Part shown: positions 34,174-43,437 of the stretch, in pieces | How the letters are laid out: each line of letters opens with the position of its first letter | Numbering within the stretch: the first letter of the stretch is position 1 | Assembly (NCBI RefSeq): GCF_042675705.1 | Contig: NZ_JBHTJJ010000002.1 | Length of the DNA: 64,000 bases | DNA from: Ruegeria arenilitoris | GTDB lineage: Bacteria > Pseudomonadota > Alphaproteobacteria > Rhodobacterales > Rhodobacteraceae | Direction: 5' to 3' (one strand) | Position numbers and translations under genes: made by a program | Notes under the pieces: model-generated | The model's input: the letters and a program-made list of their open reading frames with translations, nothing else | Told to the model about the DNA's origin: nothing | Database searches by the model: none

Positions 34174-35187
34174 TCAATGCGTCTCGCGTTCGATGACGCT
34201 GGGGTCCAAAAAGATACTCTCTTCGGGACGGCCGGGATCGACCAGCCTACGCTCCAGCAGCGCGATGATCGCGTCAACGGCGGCGTCGATGGGGTTCCGG
34301 ACTGTCGTGAGGCGGAATGTCGGCCATTTCGCCATGGCGATGTCGTCGAAACCAACAATCGCCAAATCGCCGGGAACGTTCAGAGACAGATCGCGCGCAG
34401 CCGATAGCGCCCCGATCGCCGTGGCGTCATTGGCGCAGACAAGCGCATCCAGAGAGGCGCGGGACAGCAGGCTGCGCGCGGCGCCGTATCCGCTGTCGAC
34501 CGAGTAATCAGTCGGGTGTTCGGCCACGAGGTCAAGCCCCGCCCGATCCAGCGCCTGGAGAACCCCGGCGCGGCGCCGCGAAGACGAGTAGAATTCCTCG
34601 GGCCCGCTGAGAAACCCGAACCGGCGCCGTCCCCTGCTGATCAGCAAGTCGGTGATCATGGTCATGCCATCGGCATTGCGGCAGCAGACATTGTCGACAC
34701 GGGGCCCTTGGACGGGACGGCCTGACGAGATCATCGGGATGCCGAACCGCGCACATCTGTCCACGATTTCTTCGGACATGCTGCCGCCGCGCAGAATCAA
34801 TGCGTCCAACGGATAGCGCAGCAGCTCTCGCAGCGCCTGATCCGTGTTGGCGCCGGTTCGGTCGATCAGAATGGGCCATTTCTTCAACCCGCTCAGGGCT
34901 TGGGCCAGTTCACCGACAAAGGCCGAGTCGTAGGGGCTGCGCATGTTGCCGACGAAGACGGCGACCAAATTTGATTGCCCGGCCTTGAGGCCAGCCGCCA
35001 GTGCATTCGGTTGATACCCTGTATCGGCCGCGATCTTCAGGATACGTCGACGCTTCTCGGAATCGACGTAGGCTCCGGGCGTGAAAGCACGCGAAACAGC
35101 TGAACGCGAGACGCCCGCAAGGTCCGCAACGGTCTGGGCCGTTGCGCGCCGGGGGCGTTTTGCGTCCTTGTTTCTATCGCTACACAT
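34174..35187 (-). CDS. LacI-family transcriptional regulator
   Basis: A 337-residue repressor. The N-terminal HTH ('TAQTVADLAGVSRSAVSRAF', about residues 17-36) is followed by the hinge helix region and 'GYQPNALAAGLKAGQSNLVAV'. The rest is a periplasmic-binding-like effector domain, with 'ILRGGSMSEEIVD' and 'AIVGFDDIAMAKW'. It is divergent from the ugp-type operon across 220 bp that hold a near-palindrome, so it probably controls that operon. The effector may be glycerol-3-phosphate or a glycerophosphodiester, but this is inferred; LacI control of ugp differs from PhoB control in enteric bacteria. Confidence 0.9.
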   Translation of the reverse strand: MCSDRNKDAKRPRRATAQTVADLAGVSRSAVSRAFTPGAYVDSEKRRRILKIAADTGYQPNALAAGLKAGQSNLVAVFVGNMRSPYDSAFVGELAQALSGLKKWPILIDRTGANTDQALRELLRYPLDALILRGGSMSEEIVDRCARFGIPMISSGRPVQGPRVDNVCCRNADGMTMITDLLISRGRRRFGFLSGPEEFYSSSRRRAGVLQALDRAGLDLVAEHPTDYSVDSGYGAARSLLSRASLDALVCANDATAIGALSAARDLSLNVPGDLAIVGFDDIAMAKWPTFRLTTVRNPIDAAVDAIIALLERRLVDPGRPEESIFLDPSVIERETH

Positions 35188-35272
35188 GCGGTTGGCGTTT
35201 CACCTTTTCAGAGGGTTTCAACATTCTTGCAATGAATCGAATCTTTCATCAAACTGTCACGGTTGGAAGCTA

Positions 35273-35288
35273 GTGAACACGTGTGCAC
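35273..35288. promoter_or_regulatory. Candidate LacI-type operator
   Basis: GTGAACACGTGTGCAC is a 16-bp near-palindrome (14 of 16 positions symmetric) with a central CG, the usual form of LacI-family sites. It lies 86 bp upstream of the LacI gene start and about 120 bp upstream of ugpB, in the shared divergent promoter region (35188-35406). Confidence 0.5.
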
Positions 35289-35406
35289 ATTTTGCGAAAG
35301 GTGTCAGCCTTTTTCTGGATGTGAAATACGTCATCGGGGAAAATACCCCATAGTTTCCAGGGCTTTGGCCCGCCCGTAGGGGCGCAACATGAATCGGAGG
35401 AACTAC

Positions 35407-36714
35407 ATGATAAACGTCAAAACAGGTGCTGCTGCTGCCGCGTTCGCGATGATGGCGAATACGGTCTCGGCCGAAGTCGAGATTACGTGGTGGCACGCCA
35501 TGGGAGGAGCCCTGGGTGACACCGTCAACCAGATTGCCGAGGATTTCAACGCGTCCCAGGACGACTACAAAATCACGCCGGTTTTCAAGGGTACGTATGA
35601 AGAGACTCTGACTGCCGGCATCGCCGCATTCCGTGCGGGTGAACAGCCCAACGTCCTGCAGGTATTCGACGCCGGCGCCGCCACCGTGATTGGCGCCAAG
35701 GGCGCGACTGTTCCGGTTCAGGACCTGCTGGAACAGAACGGCGTTGCGTTCGACATCGAGGACTATATCTCGGGCGTTCGCTACTTCTATGCCGACAGCG
35801 ATGGCAAGATGATCGGTATGCCGTTCAACTCGTCCTCGCCCATCATGTATTACAACGTCGATGCGCTGGAAAAAGCGGGTGTGACGCCGCCGAAAACCTG
35901 GGAAGAGTTCAAGACCGTGACGGCCCCCGCGCTGAAAGAGGCCGGCTATATCGGCCTGTCGCAGTCGCATCTGCCCTGGATCTTCACCGAGAACTTCCAT
36001 TCGCGCCACGACCTGCCGTTCGCCACCAACGACAACGGCTATCAAGGCGCGGACGGCACCAAGATTCTTGTCAACAACGACGCGATCAAGGCACATTTCA
36101 GCGCCGTCAAAGACTGGAAGGACAACGGGTTCTTCGAATGGTACGGCACCGGCTGGAGCGACAACCAGACCCCGTTCGAAGAAGGCAAGGTTGCCATCTG
36201 GCTGGGTTCGTCCGGTTCGTTCGGCGGCCTGTCCAAGAAGGACCTGCCGTTCGAATTTTCGGCCACCTTCCTGCCCTATTGGGAAGCGGTGACCAAAGAG
36301 CCCAGGCAGACCTTCATCGGCGGCGCGGCCCTGTTCGCGATGGCCGGCAAGAGCGACGAGGAAAACAAAGCGACCGCGGCGTTCTTCGAGTTCCTGACCA
36401 AGCCCGAAACCCAGTACATGTGGCACCGCGAGACCGGCTATGTTCCGATCACCACCGCCGCCTATGAAATGGCGAAGGGCGATGGTCACTATGACCGTGC
36501 TCCGGCGGCCGAGGTCGGCATCAAGCAGCTGTCGCTGCCTGCGGGTGAGAACACCAAGGGTTATCGCATGGGCTTCTACGTCCAGATCCGCGACGTGATG
36601 AACCGCGAATATGGCCGGATCCTGACTGGTGAAACCTCGGTCGAGGACGCCTTCAAGGCAATCGAGGACGAAGCCAACGGTCTGCTCGAACGTTTCGCAA
36701 AAACCCAGGGCTGA
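35407..36714 (+). CDS. ugpB: Glycerol-3-phosphate-type ABC transporter binding protein
   Basis: A 435-residue periplasmic receptor with a signal peptide (about 1-20, 'AAFAMMANTVSAE'). It follows E. coli UgpB along its length: 'ITWWHAMGGALGDTVNQIAE', 'YKITPVFKGTYEETLTAGIAAF', 'FNSSSPIMYYNVDALEKAG', 'GSSGSFGGL' and 'WHRETGYVPITTAAYE'. It would bind sn-glycerol-3-phosphate or glycerophosphodiesters. ATG 35407 has a GGAGG site; the ORF could begin six codons earlier at 35389. The following genes encode two permeases and the ATPase. Confidence 0.88.
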   Translation: MINVKTGAAAAAFAMMANTVSAEVEITWWHAMGGALGDTVNQIAEDFNASQDDYKITPVFKGTYEETLTAGIAAFRAGEQPNVLQVFDAGAATVIGAKGATVPVQDLLEQNGVAFDIEDYISGVRYFYADSDGKMIGMPFNSSSPIMYYNVDALEKAGVTPPKTWEEFKTVTAPALKEAGYIGLSQSHLPWIFTENFHSRHDLPFATNDNGYQGADGTKILVNNDAIKAHFSAVKDWKDNGFFEWYGTGWSDNQTPFEEGKVAIWLGSSGSFGGLSKKDLPFEFSATFLPYWEAVTKEPRQTFIGGAALFAMAGKSDEENKATAAFFEFLTKPETQYMWHRETGYVPITTAAYEMAKGDGHYDRAPAAEVGIKQLSLPAGENTKGYRMGFYVQIRDVMNREYGRILTGETSVEDAFKAIEDEANGLLERFAKTQG

Positions 36715-36777
36715 TCCCACTCGCCAAGAAACGGGCGGTCGCTTAAGTGCGACCGTCCTCCCTTTTTCGGAGTTTTC

Positions 36778-37659
36778 ATGAAACGCGCTGGTTTTTCCAC
36801 TCGCTGGCTGCCGGTTCTTCTGCTGTTGCCGCAGCTGTTGATCATCGCGGTCTTTTTCTACTGGCCTGCCGCTCACGCGGTGCAGTCTTCGTTCTTCCTA
36901 CAGGATCCGTTCGGGTTTGGGTCGACCTTCGTCGGGCTGGACAACTACAGCGACCTTGCCGGGAATTCCGAATACCTCAGCATTGCCTGGTTCACGGTGA
37001 TCTTCACCGTTCTGGTGACCTTCTTTTCGCTGTCGATTGCGTTGTTGCTGGCGGTGAAGGCCGACAATGTGCTGCGCGGCGCCAAGACCTATCGCACGCT
37101 GCTGATGTGGGTCTATGCTGTGGCGCCGCCGGTGGCGGGTTTCATCGGCCTGATCCTGTTCAACCAGAGCTGGGGACCATTGACCGAACTGGCGCGTTCG
37201 ATCGGGTGGGATTTCAAACTGGGCGTGAATTTCAATGACACCGCCACGGCGATGGTTATCGTTTCGGTCTGGAAACAGGTTCCGGTGAACTTCATCTTCT
37301 TTCTGTCTGGCCTGCAATCGATTCCGCGATCGGTGCGTGAGGCGGCTTTGATCGACAACCGCTCGTCCACGGGCCGGTTCTGGGACGTGACTTTCCCCCT
37401 GTTGGCGCCGACCGGGTTTTTCCTGCTGATCATCAATATCACCTACGCATTGTTTGATACTTTCGGTGTGATCGACACGATGGTGAAGGGTGAGCCGGGC
37501 AACAACCCGATGACGCTGGTCTACAAGGTTTACGTGGACGGCTTCCGAGGCAACGATCTGGGTGGCAGCTCGGCGCAGTCGGTTGTTCTGATGGTGCTGG
37601 TTCTGGCCCTGACGGTGTTCCAGTTCCGGCTGGTCGAACGCCGCATCCACTACACGTAA
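36778..37659 (+). CDS. ugpA: ABC transporter permease, UgpA-type
   Basis: A 293-residue, six-helix permease of the carbohydrate-uptake-1 class. It has 'LLLPQLLIIAVFFYWPAAHA' at the N-terminus and the EAA loop 'SIPRSVREAALIDNRSSTGRFWDVTFPLLAP' in the usual place (given as a position: about residues 180-210). It forms the channel with the next gene product. It is 63 bp downstream of ugpB and 12 bp upstream of ugpE. Confidence 0.88.
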   Translation: MKRAGFSTRWLPVLLLLPQLLIIAVFFYWPAAHAVQSSFFLQDPFGFGSTFVGLDNYSDLAGNSEYLSIAWFTVIFTVLVTFFSLSIALLLAVKADNVLRGAKTYRTLLMWVYAVAPPVAGFIGLILFNQSWGPLTELARSIGWDFKLGVNFNDTATAMVIVSVWKQVPVNFIFFLSGLQSIPRSVREAALIDNRSSTGRFWDVTFPLLAPTGFFLLIINITYALFDTFGVIDTMVKGEPGNNPMTLVYKVYVDGFRGNDLGGSSAQSVVLMVLVLALTVFQFRLVERRIHYT

Positions 37660-37671
37660 GGAGGGCAGACA

Positions 37672-38580
37672 ATGACCGAAGCACATACCCCTGCGATGGC
37701 GTCCGCCACTTCACCCACCCAAACGCGAAAGCGCGGCATCCGACTGTCCACGATCCTTGATCACACGATCCTGATCGTCGGCTCGTTGTTCATGATGCTG
37801 CCGCTGCTGATGATCTTCCAGATGACGACCGTTCCGGATGTCGAGGTTATCAAGACCGGACCCAGCCTGACGATCGGGGACCAACTTGCCCCCAACTTCC
37901 AGAAGGCAATGTTCGAGGCCTCGGGATTTTCCGGCCAGAACACGGGCATGAACATGCTCAAGAACTCGTTCATCCTGGGCATCGGTTTTGCCCTCGGCAA
38001 GATCATCATCGGCATGATGGCGGCCTATGCGATCGTGTATTTCCGTCTGCGCTTCGCCACGCTGGCTTTCTGGGTGATCTTCACCACGTTGTTGCTGCCG
38101 CTCGAGGTGCGCATTCTGCCCTCGTACGAAGTGGTGCAGAAACTGGGGATGCTGAACACCTATCAGGGCCTTATCATCCCGCTGATCGCCTCGGCCACGG
38201 CCACGTTCTTCTTCCGGCAATTCTTCCGCTCGGTCCCCGAAGAACTGGTCGAGGCCGCGCGTATCGATGGTGCCGGCCCGGTGAAATTCTTCATCGACAT
38301 CCTGGTGCCGCTGTCGCGTACCATGATTGCGGCGATGTTCATCATCATGTTCGTGTTCGGGTGGAACCAGTACCTGTGGCCCACCATGATCACTACCGAA
38401 GAGGACATGTTCACCCTGGTGCGCGGGATCAAGCAGATCACGCAGGTGCTGGAGGGCAACCGCATTCCCGAATACGGCCGGGCCAACCTGCTGGCGATCA
38501 TCGCCATCATCCCCCCGGTCATGGTCGTCATCTTTTTCCAAAGCTGGTTCGTCAAGGGCCTGACGGAATCCGACAAGTAA
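37672..38580 (+). CDS. ugpE: ABC transporter permease, UgpE-type
   Basis: A 302-residue permease of the MalG/UgpE class with six helices and a longer cytoplasmic N-terminus. The EAA loop is 'VPEELVEAARIDGAGPVKFF' (about residues 187-206). It has 'VFGWNQYLWPTMITTEEDMFTL' near the C-terminus, a well-kept UgpE region. GGAGGG lies before ATG 37672. It pairs with UgpA. Confidence 0.9.
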   Translation: MTEAHTPAMASATSPTQTRKRGIRLSTILDHTILIVGSLFMMLPLLMIFQMTTVPDVEVIKTGPSLTIGDQLAPNFQKAMFEASGFSGQNTGMNMLKNSFILGIGFALGKIIIGMMAAYAIVYFRLRFATLAFWVIFTTLLLPLEVRILPSYEVVQKLGMLNTYQGLIIPLIASATATFFFRQFFRSVPEELVEAARIDGAGPVKFFIDILVPLSRTMIAAMFIIMFVFGWNQYLWPTMITTEEDMFTLVRGIKQITQVLEGNRIPEYGRANLLAIIAIIPPVMVVIFFQSWFVKGLTESDK

Positions 38581-38590
38581 GGCAGAATCA

Positions 38591-39631
38591 ATGGCTCAGG
38601 TATCCCTGAAGAACATCCGAAAAATCTATCCCAACGGCGCCGAGGCGCTGACCCCGTCCAGTTTCGACATCGGTGACGGCGAGTTCGTGGTTCTTGTCGG
38701 CCCGTCGGGCTGCGGCAAGTCCACACTGCTGCGCATGGTGGCCGGGCTGGAAGAAATCACCGAAGGCGAATTGACGATCAATGGCCGCGTCATGAATGAT
38801 GTTGACCCGGCCGATCGCGATATCGCCATGGTGTTCCAGAACTATGCGCTGTACCCGCATATGACCGTGCGCAAGAATATCGCCTATGGTCTGAAAAATC
38901 GAAAGACGCCCAAGGACGAAATCGAACGCAAGGTGGCCGAAGCCGCTTCGATGCTGAACCTGAACGAATTTCTGGATCGCAAGCCCTCACAGCTGTCGGG
39001 CGGTCAACGCCAGCGGGTCGCCATGGGGCGGGCCATCGTGCGTGATCCGGCGCTGTTCCTGTTCGACGAGCCGCTGTCGAACCTGGATGCCAAGCTGCGC
39101 AACCAGATGCGCATCGAGATCAAGGCGTTGCAGAGGCGTCTGGGCGTGACCTCGATCTACGTCACCCATGACCAGGTCGAGGCGATGACCATGGCTGACC
39201 GCATCATTGTGATGAACGCGGGCCGGATCGAACAGATCGGCACCCCGGCCGAGATCTATCACCGCCCGGCCTCGACCTTCGTGGCCAGCTTCATGGGTGC
39301 TCCGCCGATGAATCTGATCGGCGCACGTCTGGAGGGAGGCCGCGTGATGATCAACGGCGACACGGTGCTTGCCACGGCCGAAGGGTCCGGCGCGGTGACT
39401 GTAGGTGTGCGGCCCGAAGATGTACTGATCGGGGCGGAGGGCTCGATCGCCTTTCACGTCGACATCATCGAAGAGCTTGGCGCGCACCGCCTGCTGCACG
39501 GGCGTCTGGCCGATCAGGAGTTCACGATCCACGTGGGCAAGGATGTCGAAGCCGCGCCCGGAGAAACGCGGATCGCACTCAAGCCCGATGCGATCAGCCT
39601 GTTCCACCCGGAAACCGGAAAAGCCCTGTGA
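38591..39631 (+). CDS. ugpC: ABC transporter ATP-binding protein, UgpC-type
   Basis: A 346-residue ATPase of the MalK/UgpC class. Walker A is 'GPSGCGKST' (about residues 37-45), the Q-loop is 'VFQNYALYPHMTV', the signature is 'LSGGQRQRVAMGRAIVRDP' and Walker B is 'LFLFDEPLSNLDA'. The C-terminal 110 residues form the TOBE regulatory domain ('VTVGVRPEDVLIG'). It powers the UgpA/E channel. The next gene overlaps its 3' end by 4 bp. Confidence 0.92.
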   Translation: MAQVSLKNIRKIYPNGAEALTPSSFDIGDGEFVVLVGPSGCGKSTLLRMVAGLEEITEGELTINGRVMNDVDPADRDIAMVFQNYALYPHMTVRKNIAYGLKNRKTPKDEIERKVAEAASMLNLNEFLDRKPSQLSGGQRQRVAMGRAIVRDPALFLFDEPLSNLDAKLRNQMRIEIKALQRRLGVTSIYVTHDQVEAMTMADRIIVMNAGRIEQIGTPAEIYHRPASTFVASFMGAPPMNLIGARLEGGRVMINGDTVLATAEGSGAVTVGVRPEDVLIGAEGSIAFHVDIIEELGAHRLLHGRLADQEFTIHVGKDVEAAPGETRIALKPDAISLFHPETGKAL

Positions 39632-40641
39632 TCACGAACATCGTGTCGTCTTTGCCGCCGGTCTCGGATGATGTTCGAGACCGCATATTGGCGGCGCCGC
39701 GAACGGCCGAGGCGCACCGCGCCCTGATGGCGCAGACACCGGCAATGAACGCGGTGCAACTTGGCGGAAACGCAACCCGGGACGTTCTGGGTGCGCGTTT
39801 CTCGGCTGCGGCTTGGAATGTGGAACGCTGCCTTTTCCCCGAAGAGAGCGCAGCCCACCTAGCGGCTGTGACTCCGGACATCGTTTTGCTGTCCGAGGTG
39901 GACCACGGTATGTCCCGTACCGGTCAACGTCACACGACGGCCGAAATGGCCGACAAGCTGGGTATGGCCTACGCTTTTGGGGTCGAGTTCCACGAACTGG
40001 ATCTGGGCGGTCCGACCGAGCGCGCCTTTTGCAAGGATGATTTCAACACCCTCGGGTGGCATGGGAACGCGATTCTGTCCTCGGTTCCGTTCAAACGCGT
40101 GGCCATGATCCGTCTTGACGACCATGGCCACTGGTTTGCGGCCGAGTCCGGGGCGTCGGATCCGCAACAACCGCGGCTGGGTGGCCGAATGGCGATTGCT
40201 GCAGAAGTCGCGACCGAGAACGGGCCTGTATGCGTGGTCTCCACCCATCTGGAAAGCAACGCCGCGGCCGCGCATCGCCATGCGCAGTTTCAGCTTCTGC
40301 TGGATACGCTCGATGAGTTTGCGCCCGGGATGCCGGGGTTGATCGGTGGCGATCTGAATACCGGCAACCACCTGCCACCGGATTTCGACTGGCGCCGGGA
40401 AACCCTGTTTGCTTTGGCGGAGCAGCGCGGCTTTTCCTGGGAGTTCACGACCGAAGGCCACACCACCCGGCCCAGCCTGATCACGCCGCACCCGGACCGG
40501 GTGATGAAGCTGGACTGGTTCGCCGGCAAGGGGCTGATCTGCCGCGACCGGGGTCTGCTTTCGTCGCTGACCGCTGACGCCAAGCCGCTCTCGGATCATG
40601 ACTGTGTCTGGTGCGCGGTTGAAGTGCCTGACGCCGGGTGA
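39628..40641 (+). CDS. Endonuclease/exonuclease/phosphatase-family (EEP) hydrolase
   Basis: A 337-residue EEP-fold hydrolase. Active-site motifs are 'AAWNVERC' (Asn), 'DIVLLSEVDHGMS' (metal Glu), 'VVSTHLESNA' (His), 'GLIGGDLNTG' (Asp/Asn) and 'PLSDHDCVW' (Asp-His), in the order of sphingomyelinase/inositol-phosphatase-like enzymes. There is no signal peptide, so it is cytoplasmic. It starts with GTG 39628 inside the ugpC stop (GTGA) and is the last gene of the ugp-type operon. There it may cut glycerophosphodiesters to glycerol-3-phosphate, as UgpQ does in E. coli with a different fold. This role is inferred from position; a phosphatase or nuclease is possible. Confidence 0.85.
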   Translation: MITNIVSSLPPVSDDVRDRILAAPRTAEAHRALMAQTPAMNAVQLGGNATRDVLGARFSAAAWNVERCLFPEESAAHLAAVTPDIVLLSEVDHGMSRTGQRHTTAEMADKLGMAYAFGVEFHELDLGGPTERAFCKDDFNTLGWHGNAILSSVPFKRVAMIRLDDHGHWFAAESGASDPQQPRLGGRMAIAAEVATENGPVCVVSTHLESNAAAAHRHAQFQLLLDTLDEFAPGMPGLIGGDLNTGNHLPPDFDWRRETLFALAEQRGFSWEFTTEGHTTRPSLITPHPDRVMKLDWFAGKGLICRDRGLLSSLTADAKPLSDHDCVWCAVEVPDAG

Positions 40642-40675
40642 CTCCGGCCTGTCCGCGATATTTGGTCACGTGGCC

Positions 40676-40705
40676 AACGTCCCGATGAATTTCGGGGCGT
40701 TTTTT
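40676..40705 (+). terminator. Rho-independent terminator after the ugp operon
   Basis: A 10-bp stem (AACGTCCCGA with TCGGGGCGTT, one G-U pair) with a 6-nt loop, followed by a run of T residues to 40705. It is 35 bp after the EEP hydrolase stop and separates the ugp operon from nadA. The rest of 40642-40783 must hold the nadA promoter; no clear operator is seen. Confidence 0.85.
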
Positions 40706-40783
40706 CGCGGTTCGACTGTGGAAAACGGTTTGGAAACCCCATAAGAACGAGGCCACCTATTCAACAGGCGGAAAACCAGTCCA

Positions 40784-41836
40784 GTGTTTGACCTCCCCGC
40801 GCAGCGCGCGCATCTTTCCGAGAAATTCGACCTGACCCCGTCGCCCGAGCTGGCCGCCAGCATGAGCGATATCTACGACCGCATGTCGCGTGTCGTCACG
40901 CCAGCGGATTGGGCGATCTACGCGCCCTATGTCAAGGCGATCAACGATCTGAAAGCCGAACGCAACGCGGTGATCCTGGGCCACAACTACATGACGCCCG
41001 AGATCTATCACGGCATTTCCGATTTCGTCGGCGACAGCCTGCAGCTGGCCATCAAGGCGACCGAGGTCGAGGCCGAGGTGATCGTGCAATGCGGCGTGCA
41101 TTTCATGGCCGAGACCTCAAAGATCCTCAGCCCCAAAAAGACGGTTCTGATGCCCGACATGGAGGCCGGCTGTTCGCTGGCCGAGTCGATCACCGCCGAG
41201 GGCATCGCCGAGATGCGCCGCCGCTATCCCGGCGCGCCGGTCGTGTCCTATGTGAACACCACGGCCGAGGTGAAGGCGGCATCCGACATCTGCTGCACGT
41301 CGTCCAACGCGGCGCAGATCGTGGCGGCGATGGACAGCGACACGGTCATCATGACGCCCGACCAGTACCTGGCGCAGAACGTGGCCCGCGACGTGCCGCA
41401 GAAGAACGTGGTCTGGTGGGAAGGCTCGTGCATCGTGCACGAACAATACACGGCGCAGGACCTGCGTGAGTTCCGCGAATGGAACCCGGGTACCCGCCTG
41501 ATTGCGCATCCCGAATGCCCGCCCGATGTTGTGGCCGAGGCCGATTTCTCGGGTTCGACCAGCGGCATCATCAAATATGTCACCGACGAACAGCCCGAAA
41601 AGGCGATGCTGATCACCGAGTGCTCGATGGCCTCGAACATCGCCGACGCGCTGCCGCAGGTCGATTTCGTCGGCCCCTGCAACATGTGCCCCTACATGAA
41701 GAAGATCACGTTGGAAAAGGTACTGTACGCACTGGACACCATGACCGGACAGGTCGAAGTTGACCCCGACGTGGCGGAAAAAGCGCGCCTTTCGGTGCAG
41801 CGGATGATCGACCTGTCGCGCAAGCTGGGAATTTGA
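40784..41836 (+). CDS. nadA: Quinolinate synthase A
   Basis: A 350-residue [4Fe-4S] enzyme that condenses iminoaspartate with dihydroxyacetone phosphate to give quinolinate, the first committed step pair of NAD synthesis. Signatures include 'VILGHNYMTPEIYHGISDFV', 'CGVHFMAETSKIL', 'SYVNTTAEVKAASDICCTSS', 'HPECPPDVV' and 'ITECSMASNIA'. The cluster cysteines are in 'CGVHF', 'CCTSS' and 'GPCNMCPYM'. GTG 40784 is used as the start. The stop overlaps or touches the nadB start; nadA-nadB-nadC form one operon. Confidence 0.95.
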   Translation: MFDLPAQRAHLSEKFDLTPSPELAASMSDIYDRMSRVVTPADWAIYAPYVKAINDLKAERNAVILGHNYMTPEIYHGISDFVGDSLQLAIKATEVEAEVIVQCGVHFMAETSKILSPKKTVLMPDMEAGCSLAESITAEGIAEMRRRYPGAPVVSYVNTTAEVKAASDICCTSSNAAQIVAAMDSDTVIMTPDQYLAQNVARDVPQKNVVWWEGSCIVHEQYTAQDLREFREWNPGTRLIAHPECPPDVVAEADFSGSTSGIIKYVTDEQPEKAMLITECSMASNIADALPQVDFVGPCNMCPYMKKITLEKVLYALDTMTGQVEVDPDVAEKARLSVQRMIDLSRKLGI

Positions 41837-41844
41837 TCGGGGCG

Positions 41845-43437
41845 ATGCAGACGGTCGCGACCCCTCGGGTGGTCATCATCGGCGGCGGTCTGGCGGCGGT
41901 CTATACCGCGCTCAAGCTCGACCCGCAGCCGGTGGTGATGATCTCGCCCGAGCCGCTGGGCTCTGGTGCCAGTTCGGCCTGGGCGCAGGGCGGGGTGGCG
42001 GCGGCAATGGACCCGTCCGACAGCCCAGAAGCCCATGCCCGCGACACGATGCGCGCCGGTGCAGGGTCCGTCCTGCAGGAGGTGGCCGAGTTCGTCACCC
42101 GCGCGGCGCGGGATCACATTCTGGACCTGTCCGATCTGGGCACCGGGTTCGACCGGGACGCCGATGGCGGGTTCATCCAATCGCAGGAAGCGGCCCATTC
42201 GGTGGCCCGTGTGGTGCGCGTCAAGGGCGACCAAGCCGGTGCCGAGATCATGCGCGCCCTGATCGCCGAGCTAAGGCGGCGTGCTTCGGTCCAGGTGATC
42301 GAAGGGGCGCTGGCGGTGGGGCTGGAAAGCGACGGGGCCAAGGTCTCGGGCGTGTATCTGGCGCCGACCGATGCGCCGGGGGCCGAACCGGTGCTACTGC
42401 GCGGGGCGGCGCATGTACTGGCCACGGGCGGGTCGGCGGGGCTCTATGCTCGCACCACCAACCCGGCGCGTATCCGTGGGCAGGGGATCGGCATGGCCGC
42501 ACGGGCCGGGGCCCGGATCGCCGATGCCGAGTTCATCCAGTTTCACCCCACCGCGATCGACGTGGGCGAGGACCCGATGCCTCTGGCTACCGAGGCTTTG
42601 CGTGGCGAGGGCGCAATACTGATCAACCGCCACGGCGAAAGGTTCATGCAAGGCATCCACCCGGATGCCGAGCTGGCCCCGCGTGATGTCGTGGCGCGCG
42701 CCGTCTATCTGGAAACCAAGGCCGGCAACCGGCCCGCGCTGGATACCCGCGCGGCGATCGGCGCGGCGATCCGCAGTCAGTTTCCGGCGGTGACCGAGGC
42801 CTGCCTGCGCAACGGTGTCGACCCCGTGACCCAACCGATCCCGGTGACCGCGGCGGCGCATTACCACATGGGCGGCGTGGCCACCGACCTGAACGGCCGC
42901 AGCTCTCTGACCGGGCTCTGGGCCTGTGGCGAGGCGGCCTCGACCGGGTTGCACGGGGCGAACCGGCTGGCGTCGAACGGTCTGCTCGAGGCGCTGGTCT
43001 TTGCCCGCGCCTGCGCCCGTGACATTGCCGGCACCCTGTCGGTGGCCGACGCACCCGAGATGCGGCTGCGCCTGCCATCGGGCGGCACCGAGCACGACCC
43101 CCAAGCCGTGGCCGAACTGCGCCAGGTCATGATTGATGGTGTGGGGGTGGTCCGCGACGCCGACGGGCTGCGCCGCGCCTTGGGCCGGATCGCCGAGTTG
43201 GAGTCGCTGCACGGCCAGTCGCACCTGTTCCGAAACATGACCGCAACCGCCACGCTGATCGCGGCGGCTGCGCTGATGCGCACCGAAAGCCGCGGTGCGC
43301 ACTACCGATCCGATTGTCCTGATACGGCCACGGGGCCGGGGCGGCGGTCTGATCTGACACTGGACGAGGCCGTGGCGCTGCGGTCGAAAATCTTCAAGGA
43401 AACAGCAACATGCATCATGCCACTGTCCCCGACCTGA
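41845..43437 (+). CDS. nadB: L-aspartate oxidase
   Basis: A 530-residue flavoprotein that oxidises L-aspartate to iminoaspartate for NadA. FAD binding is by 'VVIIGGGLAAVYTALKLD' (residues about 9-26). The substrate region has 'GASSAWAQGGVAAAMDPSDS', 'FIQFHPTAIDVG', 'AAHYHMGGVATDLNGRSS' and 'GEAASTGLHGANRLASNGLLE'. ATG 41845 has a GGGG site and follows the nadA stop by 8 bp; a TTG at 41833 would overlap nadA. The gene overlaps nadC by 28 bp. Confidence 0.95.
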   Translation: MQTVATPRVVIIGGGLAAVYTALKLDPQPVVMISPEPLGSGASSAWAQGGVAAAMDPSDSPEAHARDTMRAGAGSVLQEVAEFVTRAARDHILDLSDLGTGFDRDADGGFIQSQEAAHSVARVVRVKGDQAGAEIMRALIAELRRRASVQVIEGALAVGLESDGAKVSGVYLAPTDAPGAEPVLLRGAAHVLATGGSAGLYARTTNPARIRGQGIGMAARAGARIADAEFIQFHPTAIDVGEDPMPLATEALRGEGAILINRHGERFMQGIHPDAELAPRDVVARAVYLETKAGNRPALDTRAAIGAAIRSQFPAVTEACLRNGVDPVTQPIPVTAAAHYHMGGVATDLNGRSSLTGLWACGEAASTGLHGANRLASNGLLEALVFARACARDIAGTLSVADAPEMRLRLPSGGTEHDPQAVAELRQVMIDGVGVVRDADGLRRALGRIAELESLHGQSHLFRNMTATATLIAAAALMRTESRGAHYRSDCPDTATGPGRRSDLTLDEAVALRSKIFKETATCIMPLSPT

